Source of the DNA: Cryptomeria japonica
Lineage: Eukaryota > Streptophyta > Pinopsida > Cupressales > Cupressaceae
Length of the DNA: 64,000 bases
NCBI RefSeq assembly: GCF_030272615.1
Contig: NC_081412.1
Coordinates: 100,499,796 to 100,563,795, forward strand
Direction: 5' to 3'
The position numbers were made by a program, and so were the translations under genes. Shown here piece by piece: positions 11,635-21,526 of the stretch. The number at the start of each line of letters is the position of its first letter. Position 1 is the first letter of the stretch. Under the pieces are notes generated by a model. That model searched no databases and had not been told where the DNA came from. It worked only from the letters and a program-made list of their open reading frames with translations.

Positions 11635-11892
11635 CTATGCACTAATCTGTAGAACTGACGCGCTATAGAGAATCACCAATGCGCTAACAGATGGCCCCGA
11701 TACGCTAGGCTATTGCTTGGATGTGTTGAACTAATGCTTCAATGTGCTAAGGTTTATCAGTTACCAAAGGAATAGTTATGTGCTAATAGGACTGTGGGAT
11801 GTGCTAAGTGTTGGGTCTGACGCACTAAACAGTAAGCAGGATGCGCTGACAAACAACCTGTATGGGCTAAAGGAAGTCACCAACGTGCTAAC
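11635..11892. repeat. phased motif array B (core AYGYGCTAA, exact 21 bp steps)
   Basis: Twelve cores begin at 11637, 11658, 11679, 11700, 11721, 11742, 11778, 11799, 11820, 11841, 11862 and 11883. Ten of eleven steps are 21 bp and one is 36 bp. The 12 bases between cores share no obvious sequence. The array sits just inside the 5' LTR of gypsy-1, beside its primer site. Plus-strand reading gives heptads such as DVLSVGS, DALNSKQ and DALTNNL with two stops; the transcribed minus strand has several stops in every frame, so a non-coding role is at least as likely. Confidence 0.85.
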
Positions 11893-11956
11893 TCAGCTTT
11901 TCTGTGTACTTGCAATGTTTGTCCTGCATTAAAAACAATATCATTTATGGGGTTAA

Positions 11957-11974
11957 GCCCCACAATGGGTGCCA
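11957..11974 (-). promoter_or_regulatory. gypsy-1 primer-binding-like site
   Basis: On the minus strand TGGCACCCATTGTGGGGC lies four bases downstream of the LTR end (CACACA). Position and the TGGCACC/GGGGC form resemble plant gypsy primer sites of the TGGCGCC type. The priming tRNA cannot be named with confidence. Confidence 0.6.
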
Positions 11975-11978
11975 AAAA

Positions 11979-12650
11979 TGTGTGCGGGAAAAGTGGGAGA
12001 ATGAAACAAAAAATTTGATTTCAAAACTAGTCCACACACCAATGGGACTCTTGGTGCAAGTTATGGATTTATATTGAGTAACTCAACTTCCCAAGGGATC
12101 TTCCATTGTTCTCTATCTCACAAGACCCCTCAAGCCAATGCCTTTGCTCTTAGATCACTGAGCAAAGTGACTTAGGGATGACAACCATGAAAATGAGGGA
12201 TATTGATCAATCTAGCATGAATGCATTCCTAGTTATGCATGATACTAAATCTAACATGATTTTAAACTAGCATGGATATGATAATAAGATGAAATGGTTA
12301 GTAACAACTATCCTAACATGCTATGCTAGTAATATGGTAATGCTATGATAATTAGAAATGCTTCTAAAAATGCTTATTTAGATGATTTCTATTCAAAGAG
12401 AGGCTAAATGCTTGATTAAAATGATTTAGATTAGATGCTTAGTAAAATGTCTATAAGTTTGATGCTAAAGACTTGAATATTAAAATGAAGGAATGAGAGC
12501 TTTATTTATAGGAAAAACAAGGCAATGGAGGGTCAAGATTGGATACTCTTAACAAGGGCCAGGATTGAAAGCTATCAATCCATGTTTACAATTATTACGA
12601 ATGAAATGGTGACAATTGTCAACATCAGACTACTTGAGAGGAGATGTAAG
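11979..12650 (-). repeat. gypsy-1 5' LTR, inner part
   Basis: On the plus strand it starts TGTGTGCGGG beside the primer-binding-like site and runs to the copia-3 insertion. Its other part continues after copia-3 at 19323. No genes. Confidence 0.6.
12646..12650. repeat. target-site duplication GTAAG (left) of copia-3
   Basis: GTAAG immediately left of the copia-3 LTR, matching 19318-19322 on the other side. A 5-bp duplication is what copia integrases leave. Confidence 0.92.
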
Positions 12651-14144
12651 TGATAGTTCTGATACTTAATGTTAAGTACAGATGCCAAGATAACGGGATG
12701 AGAGGGGGGGGTGAATAATATAAACTTAATCTTCCATAAAAACAACAGATTCAAACTCGGTAACATATACTTCAGCAATATAACCAAAATTGCTAAACAT
12801 GCAAACTCAAAAGCATATAAACATCATAACACTCATAACACCAGATTTAACGTGGAAACCCAAATAGGGAAAAACCACTGTGGGATTTTGAACCCACTAA
12901 GAAATATACTCTTCTAGAGTATGCTCGGTTAAAAGCAAATCCTATTAAAGATTAAAAACACATTGATAGATGTGACTCAGTTAGGGATTTCCCTCAGATC
13001 TATTTGGATCGTCACCTTGTTAGAAGTGACCTTGTCAAAGGATTTCAAACACTCCATTAGAATGTCACCTTGCTAGAGGGTTTTACAAATAAGATTGTTA
13101 AGTCCACTCGGTTAAGAGATTTTCTGTCACTTTACAAAATAATAGTAATAAAAATCTATCTGCAACTTCACATCTAAAATGCTAAAGCAGATTCTTATTT
13201 TCTCAATACAATCTGGTCATAGGACTTATCTTGTCCATCTACTAGGCTCTATACTATGTTATTCAAACAGGTCTTCAAGCTTCTGTGCTCGGTAATCACT
13301 ATGTAGCATCCCTATGCATACACTTTCCCACATGCATTGTTTATCAACAGTTCCTTATTTATAAACAATTTGCCAACTGCTTAATCTCTTTGATCACATT
13401 TCCCATGATCTATCATAGCCATCAGATCTTAAAACTTGACCAGGTTCAATGTATCCTTCGATTTGAAAATGTTTTACCCTGCCTTGGAACTTGCATACAT
13501 TTCTTGGAACTTGTGCTAGGGTATTGCAGTTCAATCTGAGTTGTAGATCTTCCTGCTGATTTTCCTTTGCCATAGATTCTTTAACAAACTTCATTCATGG
13601 CATACCAATCATTTAATCAATTCCAGCTCATCAGCTTCCTTCATTAAATAATGATTTTATTCATTCAATGAATTATGTTATTACTTGGTTGTAACTCGGT
13701 AAATACTAAACTTCACTCGGTAGACATTCTGCCTTCATTAACCGATAGCGATAACCTTAGGGTTTACCGACTAGGTTCCTTAGGGTTTGCTAACTAGGTT
13801 CTTTGCTCAGTAACATAGTATAGTATTAACCTAAAAATCAATAACATATGTATGATATCAAAACAATCTAAACATCATGATCTCATCATTGTCTAACTCA
13901 GTAATAGTTGCCCATTGAATAACTTATTTCTCCCCTTATTCATCACATTCTTTTTGTGTCTTTTACTGACATCTTTATACTCATCAAATCATACTTCTTA
14001 AGATATGGTAACATCATACTGAATTAGAAAATCAATTTCTTGACATCAATGACAAAATAATAATATTAAGACAGTAAACATCCTTAATCAGTTATATCCA
14101 AAATCATCAACAACCTTCTCAATATCCTTATAGAAATGCCAACA
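12651..14144 (-). repeat. copia-3 3' LTR, 1494 bp
   Basis: Plus-strand ends TGATAGTTCT and AATGCCAACA. It aligns along its length with 17855-19317 but is about 30 bp longer, with scattered substitutions and small indels (for example near 13490 and 13780). A G-run followed by GTGAAT lies near the plus-strand start, the mirror of the C-run of other copia LTRs. Confidence 0.93.
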
Positions 14145-14502
14145 ATCTCCCTTTATCAGTTATAATGCCAACAATCTCCTCCTTTGGCATTGATGGAAAA
14201 ACCAATTGATTTGACCTAATTGATTCAGATTGCTATGAGATTCGGAAATGCTCTCCCCCTGTCATCAGTCTTCTCCCCCATACATTAGTCTTCTCCCCTT
14301 TTCTTCAGTCTTCTCCCCCTTTGACAACAATGCCAGAAAGTAAAGAACTAAAACATAATTTCTTCCTGCATGAAGTGATTTCCTACTGTTATGTGTCAAG
14401 TTAGTCTCAGTCAGAGCATTTTGTCTTCAATTCCTATTCCTTGTATTTGTTTCCTATGCACCTTTAGAAAATCTCCTAAAGTGTGTAAATCAGCATCAAC
14501 TC
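14145..14502 (-). other. copia-3 3' untranslated region and polypurine tract
   Basis: No gene. On the minus strand the purine tract GCCAAAGGAGGAGA precedes the LTR. The junction is partly duplicated: AATGCCAACAATCTCC occurs at about 14137 and again at about 14164. Farther in, 14255-14325 has several CTTCTCCCCC-type blocks, purine tracts on the minus strand, repeated about every 23 bp. Confidence 0.75.
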
Positions 14503-16158
14503 CTAAAAGATATTTTGTAGAGTCATCGAATTGATGCTTTCACCGAACTCGTTCAGTGAATGGAAGATAGGGTAGGACCCTAACTTACTTCTAAGATACT
14601 CAAAAGTGTCCCTTGGTAGTGGCTTGGTAAAGATATCTGCTATTTGTTCCTTTGTGCTAACATACTCCAACACCACTCTCTTCTCTTGAGCTTCTTCTCT
14701 AAGATAATGATATTTGATATAGATGTGCTTTGTCTTAGAGTGCATAACAAGATTCTTTGAAATGTTAATGGCACTAGTATTGTCACAGAATATAGTTACT
14801 GGCTCAATAGCTTTGACATCCATTTGATATACCTTGAAATTCTTGTAAGCAGCATATGCCAACAATGTTCTTACTCCTTCAAGTCTTGCCATAGGTGCAA
14901 AAGTCTCACCATAATCGATTCCTTCTTCTTGAGCATAACCTTTGCAAACTAATCTTTCTTTATTGCGAATGACCTCACCTTTTTCATTCAACTTGTTTCT
15001 GAAAATCCACTTTGTATCGATTACATTTTTGTCCTTCGGTCTTGGGAATAGTGTCCATGTGTCATTCTTTTTTATTTGATCAATCTCTTCTGTCATAGCA
15101 TATATCCAATCTTCACTGTTAAATGCCTCTTTCACTGTTCTCGGTTCAAATTCAAATATCAGACATGTGTTTTGTCTTGGTTTGTTCCTTGTCATCACTA
15201 GATCATCCTTATCTCCTATAATTTGACTTGATGCATGATTTCTTCTGACATACTTGGCTAATACAAGCTTATTAGGCTCTGTATGATCTTCTTCATTACT
15301 CTGTAACTGGATATTCTCTTCATTTTCTTCAATAGTTCTCTCGGTAAGACTTGTCGGTTGAACATAGACAAATTCATCATAATCTTCCAGTTCCTTGGAG
15401 TTTCCTTCATCATTTCTTTTTGTAAATTCATCAATTTTCACATTTTCACTTTCTAGTATTTTGTTAGATGATTTGATCAGACATTTAAATGCTTTTCTTG
15501 CAGAGGAATAAACTAGAAATGGTCCTTCTTCACTTTTTTGATCAAACTTTCCATTTTTATCATCTTTGTGAACATAGCATCTACTTCTAAAGATTTTAAA
15601 ATAACTTACATTAGGTTTCTTGTCATACCAGATTTCATATGGTGTCTTCAAAGTTCCTTTCTTCAGTTGTACTCGGTTCAGGGTGAAAACTACTGTGCTT
15701 ATTGCTTCTCTCCAAAATGTTTGTGGCACTTTCTTTTCAATCATTAGGGTTCTGGTACAATACACAATAGATCTATTTCTTCTCTCAGCAATTCCATTTT
15801 GATGTGGAGTTCTCAGTGCAGAGACTTGTCTTTTTATACCATGATCATTACAGAATAAGTTAAACTCATCAGATGTGAACTCTCCTCCTCTATCTGATGT
15901 AAGACATTTCAGTTGTCTTCCTATTTCATTTTCAACTCTTACCTTGTACCATTTAAACATTTGAAAAGCTTCTAATTTTTCTTTTAAAAACATAATTGAC
16001 ATCATCCTTGAATAATCATCCACAAATAATATGAAATATTTATCAACATAATAACTTTGAACTTTCATAGGACCACAAAGATCAGTGTGCACAAGACCTA
16101 AAATTCCCTTAGAAGTGTAGTCCTTACTTGTAAAGCTTGATCTTGTCATCTTACCCAT
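14503..16158 (-). pseudogene. copia-3 integrase fused in frame to RNase H end, RT deleted
   Basis: An uninterrupted 551-codon frame. From the N-terminus: [12 protein letters not shown], integrase core with [32 protein letters not shown] and [12 protein letters not shown] (Asp, Asp, Glu all present), a linker with [11 protein letters not shown], then RT start ([20 protein letters not shown] and [20 protein letters not shown]) up to QMDVK at about residue 445. There the frame jumps to [15 protein letters not shown] and finishes as RNase H ([16 protein letters not shown]). About 0.93 kb relative to copia-2 is missing, removing the Y/FVDD site. It begins after a TGA, so it is a fragment of the longer gag-pol frame. 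Confidence 0.92.
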
Positions 16159-16869
16159 CTGGCATCCTCAGCACATAGCATTCTCAGGTTTTTTAAGACT
16201 CGGTAGACCTCTTACTCGGTGCTTCTTGCTTATTTTGATCAGATTATCAAAATTTATATGACAAAACCTTTTATGCCATAACCAGGTATCATCTATCTTT
16301 GCATACAGACACTTGTTCTAAGTTGAGTCAAGGTGAAATGTATTACCTTTTGTTTCTGTCTTGGTAGCAGCCAACTTTCCATGCTTGTCATGAACTTTGA
16401 CAATTCCTTTCTGAAATTTTATTCGGTAACCTATGTTGTTTAGCTATGCTACACTCAACAAATTGTATTTCAATCCTTCAACCCAATAAACATCATTACA
16501 TTTAGCATTGTCAAGAAGTGTTATGGATCCTTTACCTTTTACCAGACATGGTGCATCATTACCAAATCTTACATAGCTTCCATCATAATCTTCTCACATA
16601 ACAAACTTGTATTTATCACGTGTCATGTGATGTGAGCATCCACTATCTATGATCCAAGAATCATTAGTATTTATGTGAGATATTAGGGCTTTTTCTTCAT
16701 ACCTTTCTTCATCTGATCCATCTTTGATAGCCACATAAACTACTTCCTCTATATCAGTTTCATCTGATTTATCATCATTGGATTCCTCATCAGCTATTAA
16801 GCATGACTTTCTATCTCTTCTTCTGAAGTCTTGGTGTCCTCTATAATGATTATCTTTCTGTCTGTCATC
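16159..16869 (-). pseudogene. copia-3 protease and pre-integrase region
   Basis: Continues upstream of the fused frame in the same general reading. It shows WIIDSGCSHHMT (about 16665-16625; catalytic D-S-G intact), KGKGSI, VEGLKYNLLSVA and WLWHKRFCHINF. Stops lie at about 16594, 16444, 16320, 16169 and 16870. In an intact element this would be one polyprotein with gag and integrase. Confidence 0.85.
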
Positions 16870-17789
16870 TCAGTAATATCTCTTTTCAGTAGAATCTTTC
16901 TCATCACAGTTAAAAGCCATATGTCCTATCTTATCACAATTGAAACATTTCAAAGGTATTTTTCCTTTATACTTACCTTTGCCTCTCGGTAAGCTTCTGG
17001 CTAATAGTGCTTCAAACTCTTCTTGCTTTCTGATTTCCTCATATAGTTTGTGTACTTCCTCCATGTTTTTGCGAAATATTTCACTTGCTCCACTGTGATC
17101 TCCTTCAGAATACTTACTCATTCTATCATTGTAATCATTAGATTTACCAAGATGGAAAGAACTAAATGCAGATTCAACTTTATTTACCGATGACCCACTA
17201 TTATCAAAGTTACTTAACTAAAATGCATGTAGCTTACCAATAGTAGCATCTAAAGAAACTGGTATATTGGGTATAGACCTCAATTCATTGATTGTAGAGA
17301 CTCGAAAGCTGGTAGAAGGGTTCTTAACAACTTACTTGTGACATCCTTTTCTTCAATAGTTTCGCCTGCTCCTTTGATTTGATTGACAATCTCCTTTAGT
17401 CTTGTACTATACTGGGTTATGTTCTCACCTTCATTCATCCTCATAGATTCAAGTTTCTCTCTTAGACTATCCACTTTTTCTCTTTGAACATGTTCATCAC
17501 CGCCATACATAGATATGAGCTTGTCCCACATTGGCTTTGCATCATTGCAGTCTTCTAGATCATTAAACTCTGAGTTAGTCAATGCAGATGTTATTTCAAT
17601 CATTGCTTGGATATGTTCTTGCTTTTCCTTTATCTCTTCCATTGTCAATGGATAGGTTCTTGGTGTAATGAAATCATTCTCCAGATAATATACAGCATAT
17701 TCTCCAACTCCTGATAGGTGCAGCTTCATCTGTTTCTGCCATGTAGAGAAACTTGACTTGTTCAGCTTCGGTGCATCTCTCTTATACAT
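16870..17789 (-). pseudogene. copia-3 gag
   Basis: Starts MYKRDAPKLNKSSFSTW at 17789, about 50 bp after the primer site. 17789-17280 is a UBN2-type copia gag (WQKQMKLHL, ISMYGGDEHVQREKVDSLRE). A frameshift near 17315 and a TAG near 17220 separate it from 17121-16870, which has the CCHC knuckle CFNCDKIGHMAFNC. Gag would coat the RNA and form the particle. Confidence 0.9.
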
Positions 17790-17840
17790 CTTTGGATCTT
17801 TTCCTCAAGTACCTTTAAACTTTTTCTTCTGGAGTCCAAA

Positions 17841-17853
17841 GCTCTAATACCAA
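17841..17853 (-). promoter_or_regulatory. copia-3 primer-binding site
   Basis: Minus-strand TTGGTATTAGAGC one base beyond the LTR end. It matches the initiator-methionine tRNA site TGGTATCAGAGC with a mismatch. Confidence 0.85.
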
Positions 17854-17854
17854 T

Positions 17855-19317
17855 TGATAGTTCTGATACTTAATGTTAAGTACAGATGCCAAGCTAACAA
17901 GATGAGAGGGGGGGGGTGAATCATACAAACTTAATCTTCCATAAAAACAACAGATTCAATCTCGGTAACATATACTGCAGCAATATAACTAAAACTGTTA
18001 AACATGCAAACTCAAAAGCATATAAACATCATAACACTCATAACACCAGATTTAATGTGGAAACCCAAATAGGGAAAAACTACTGTGGGATTTTGGACCC
18101 ACTAAGAAATATACTCTTCTAGAGTATGTTCGGTTAAAAGGAAATCCTGTTAAAGATTACAAACACATTGCTAGATGGACCCAGTTAAGGGATTTTCCTC
18201 AGATCTGTTAGGATCTTCACCTTGTTACAAGTGACCTTGTCAAAGGATTTCAAACACTTAATCAGAATGTCACCTTGTTAGAGGGTTTTATAAATAATAC
18301 TATTAAGTCCACTCAGTTAAGAGATTTTATGTCACTTTACAAAAGAACAGTAATAAAAATCTATCTGCAACTTCACATGTAAAATGCTAAAGCACATTCT
18401 TATTTGCTCAATACAATCTAGTCATAGGACTTATCTTGTCCATTTGTTGGGCTCTATACTCTTTTATTCAAACTGGTCTTCAAGCTTCTGTGCTCGGTAA
18501 TCACTATGTAGCATCCCTGTGCATACACTTGCCCGCATGCATTGTTTATCAATAGTTCCTTATTTATAAACAATTTGCCAACTACTTAATCTCCTTGATC
18601 ACATTTCCCATGATCAATCATAGCCATCAAATCTTCAAACTTGACCAGGTTCAATGTATCCTTCGATCTGAAAATGTTTTACCCTACCTTGGAACTTGTG
18701 TTAGGGTATTGTGGTTCAATCTGAGTTGTAGATCTTCCTGCCAATTTTCCTTTGCCATAGATTCTTTAACAAACTTCATTCATGACATACCAGTCATTTA
18801 ATCAATTCCAGCTCATCAGCTTCCTTCATTAAATAATGCTTTTATTCATTCAATGCATTATGTTATTACTTGGTTGCAACTCGGTAAATACTAAACTTCA
18901 CTCGGTAGACATTCTGCCTTCATTAACCGATAGCGACAACCTTAGGGTTTACCGACTAGGTTCTTTGCTCGGTAACATAGTATAGTATTAACCTTACAAT
19001 CAATAACATATGCATGATATCAAAACAATCTAAACATCATGATCTCATCATTGTCTAACTCGGTAATAGTTGGCCATTGAATAACTTATTTCTCCCCTTA
19101 TTCATCACATTCTTTCTATGTCTTTTACCAACATCTTTATACTCATCAAATCATACTTCTTAAGATATGGAAACATCATACTGAATTAGAAAAACAATTT
19201 CTTGACATCAATGACAAAATAATAATATTAAGATAGTAAACATCATTAATCAGTTATATCCATAATCATCAACAATCTTCTCAAATATCCTTATAGAAAT
19301 GCCAACAGTAAGAAGCA
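17855..19317 (-). repeat. copia-3 5' LTR, 1463 bp
   Basis: Plus-strand ends TGATAGTTCT and AATGCCAACA, next to the primer site on one side and the GTAAG duplication on the other. Partner of 12651-14144. Confidence 0.94.
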
Positions 19318-19322
19318 TTAAA
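19318..19322. repeat. target-site duplication GTAAG (right) of copia-3
   Basis: Matches 12646-12650. Confidence 0.92.
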
Positions 19323-20068
19323 TTCTTGAGAAGACCTCATGGTTACCCTAGGGGGTAAGTGCTAAGGTTAGGTTAAGGTTATCCATTGGATAAAGCTTTT
19401 ACCCAAAGGATAAACTCTTGTGCAAGGGTTAAAGGGATAACCATGGTCAAATCAATGAATGCTTGATGAGACTCTTGGGTTAGATGAGAGTTGAGTTAGA
19501 GAGAAAGTCTCTAACCATGCAAGAGGGTTGAGTTAACCATTAATGGTTTGGAAGACTTTCAAGGTTAACTTGTTGAAGACATAAAGCCTTTAATGGTTTT
19601 CAAAGACTTTGAAGGTTTGAGAAGTGACTTCCCTTTTCTTAGGGATGTGACAATATTTAGGGGATGGGTTAGGCTAAATTAGAAGGGATTAAAAGAATCT
19701 AGAAGGGGGTTTAGGGAAGCAAGTGGGAGATGTAGGAGAATGCAAGTGGATGGAGGGTAATTTTAATTAAAATAAATTACTTTATTTCAACTAAAATAGA
19801 TGCAACTTCCATAAATACAAGTGGGGGATTTAAATAAATAAATTAGATTTATTTATGTGCAATGAACAATTAATTAAATAAAATGATTTATTTAATTAAA
19901 GGCTATGAGAAACTTAGGTGAATTTAATTAAATAAATTGAATAACTTATTTAATCAAATAGATGAATGTGAATAATTTAATTAAACATAATTTAATTAAA
20001 TAGAGGAATGAGGTTAAAATGAATATTAAATATTCACTTAGGACAGTGGCCATTTTTATACGTCTATA
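19323..20068 (-). repeat. gypsy-1 5' LTR, outer part
   Basis: Continues the LTR interrupted by copia-3. The outer end is uncertain. An end at 19652 (GATGTGACA on plus) is possible, but ACGTCTATA at about 20060-20068 resembles a mutated LTR start (TGTAGACGT on minus) and matches the start of the LTR-like block at 22219. The section 19780-20010 is AT-rich with repeated TTAATTAAATAA. No genes. Confidence 0.45.
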
Positions 20069-20366
20069 GTAACAATTGGGACAACTATTAGAGAGGATAC
20101 CCTTTGCCATCTCCTTAGTCTCTTCATTATTTCTATTAGTATCTCTCTTGTGGACTCTTCTCAACCACTATCGTTTGCCTTGATATCCTAACCTTTAGGA
20201 TCACATTCAAGGGCATCCCCTATGAAAATCAAAGTTGGGCCCTATTATCCCAATTTCAGCTTAGTGAAATTTTGGTATAGCCTCCACAATTTTTGTCCAA
20301 ATTGTATTATAAGTGATTAATTCAGTTTTAGATCATTTTTTTAGAGATAATTTTTGTTTTGGTTGC
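20069..20366. other. unassigned stretch
   Basis: About 300 bp with no gene, repeat or motif I can support. Confidence 0.6.
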
Positions 20367-21390
20367 CTAGGTTTATTGTTGGGTTTTAAACCTGACTATA
20401 CACCTAGGGCTCAAGTTACGGTGCATTTCAAGCCCATGAACCTGAAATACACATCTAATTGTAAATCGGGCTCATGAACCTGAAATAAAAAAAATTATCC
20501 TAGTATTTATGTTTTGAAGTTTGTTTTATAATGAGACTTTTAATCTATTTCAATATATTTCTTGGGTTTTATTGTTTCATTTTCCATTGTATCTTTTCGA
20601 TTGAGATGCAAAGTTCATAGGGTTTTCTCATCTTCTTACCATTCTCAAGTCAATTTTTTCCAAGTTTTGGTTTGTATCTCTCTCTTTTTACGTATTTTCT
20701 TTTGTTTCAGTCTTTGTTTTTGTATAGTTCAGGCCCACTACCTAAAACTTTCCTCTTTTTACTCTTTGCACAATGATCTTCCTGAATGGATAAGGGGGCT
20801 TAATGCCCATTAAAATTATATTGGTTTTACTTTTGGATGGTGTAGTTCGGGCTTGTCAACTACAATTACATGACATCAATATGTCTATGGTGCAGCTCAG
20901 GTCAGGAAGCCCAACCTACACCATACTTCATTTCTTCATCCAAAGGTGTGTGGTTTGGATCCATAAATCCAAACCGTTATTGTTTCATTATTTGCACTTC
21001 ATGTGACAAGGTTTGGTTTGAGCCAATGGACTCAAACTACACATAGTAAATGCTACTTGGTGTGGTTCAGGTTGATTGACCCGACCTACACCAAGCTTTA
21101 CCTTCAAACCAATCGGTGTGGTTAGGGTCCACAAGCCTCAACTACACCCAATCATATGTTTTTTTTTTTGGATGTGTAGTTTAGATATGTGGACCTGAAC
21201 CGCATGAATTGATTTCACCAATTATTGATCTTCAAATGTGTGAATCAGCTTCACAAACTCAATTTACATGAAGTATACACCTTTTCATTATAGGTGTAAA
21301 TCAAATTTGTGAACCTGATTTGGACTTAGTCATTTGTTTGCTCTATTTTTTCCAAGGTGCAAATCGGGTCTTCAGACCCAATTTACACCT
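20367..21390. repeat. array of imperfect hairpins, about 55-60 bp apart
   Basis: Repeated inverted repeats on one theme, roughly GGTGTAGTTCGGGT, short loop, ACCTGAACTACACC. Best units: 20367-20407 (arms of 20 with 16 matches, 1-base loop), 20887-20924, 20947-20978, 21056-21095 (arms of 18 with 14 matches, loop GATT), 21112-21152, 21293-21326, and 21355-21390 (arms of 16 with 14 matches, loop TTCA). Weaker units lie at about 20420, 20461, 20836, 21011, 21172 and 21230. From 20887 on the starts are 53-62 bp apart. Arm mismatches are mostly C/A or G/T types, so many become G-U pairs in RNA of one strand. Within 20500-20830 the pattern is nearly lost. It ends 137 bp before the family-U reading frame. 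Confidence 0.8.
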
Positions 21391-21526
21391 AATACTTTTA
21401 AAAAATTATGTATAAAGAATGTACCATTGTTGAAGATGCTTTTGATTATGTATAAAAAAATTATGTATAAAGAATGTACCATAGAGGACCTCTTTAAACT
21501 TTGTTGCAATTCAAACTATTTATAGA

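Larger units (their letters stand above)
8930..11956 (-). other. gypsy-1 long untranslated leader
   Basis: About 3 kb between primer site and gag with no convincing gene on either strand. It contains two arrays of a phased 9-bp motif (separate entries). From about 10930 to 11440 there is a T- and A-rich stretch in which blocks such as GTTCTTTTTA and CAAAGGAAAATGA recur irregularly. A GC-rich partial palindrome, CACCCCTTAGGGGGTG, lies near 10412. Confidence 0.6.
12651..19317 (-). mobile_element. copia-3: complete copia element with internal deletion
   Basis: 6667 bp bounded by two LTRs (17855-19317 is the 5' LTR, 12651-14144 the 3' LTR on the minus strand) and by GTAAG on both sides. Primer site, gag, protease and integrase are in order. 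Reverse transcriptase and most of RNase H are deleted, so it could not move without enzymes from another element. It inserted into the LTR of gypsy-1 and is therefore younger than it. Confidence 0.95.
4867..20068 (-). mobile_element. gypsy-1: decayed Ty3/gypsy element, split by copia-3
   Basis: Minus-strand element. Reading down from its 5' end (right): LTR (about 20068-19323 and 12650-11979, interrupted by copia-3), primer-binding-like site, a 3 kb leader, gag (from 8929), aspartic protease (7046-6573) and a downstream region ending at copia-1. Reverse transcriptase and integrase are not in the window; they would lie left of copia-1, which seems to have inserted here. Protease before the missing RT and the gag type indicate Ty3/gypsy; a non-chromodomain (Tat-like) lineage is possible but unproven. 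Confidence 0.75.

Noticed and set aside
19653-20366. Scaffold/matrix attachment region from AT-richness
   Set aside because: AT-rich LTR sequence explains it; nothing specific supports an attachment site.
20367-21390. CRISPR-like or integron-like array
   Set aside because: Units are diverged foldbacks with no identical repeats and unique spacers, no associated genes, and the context is plant retroelement DNA.
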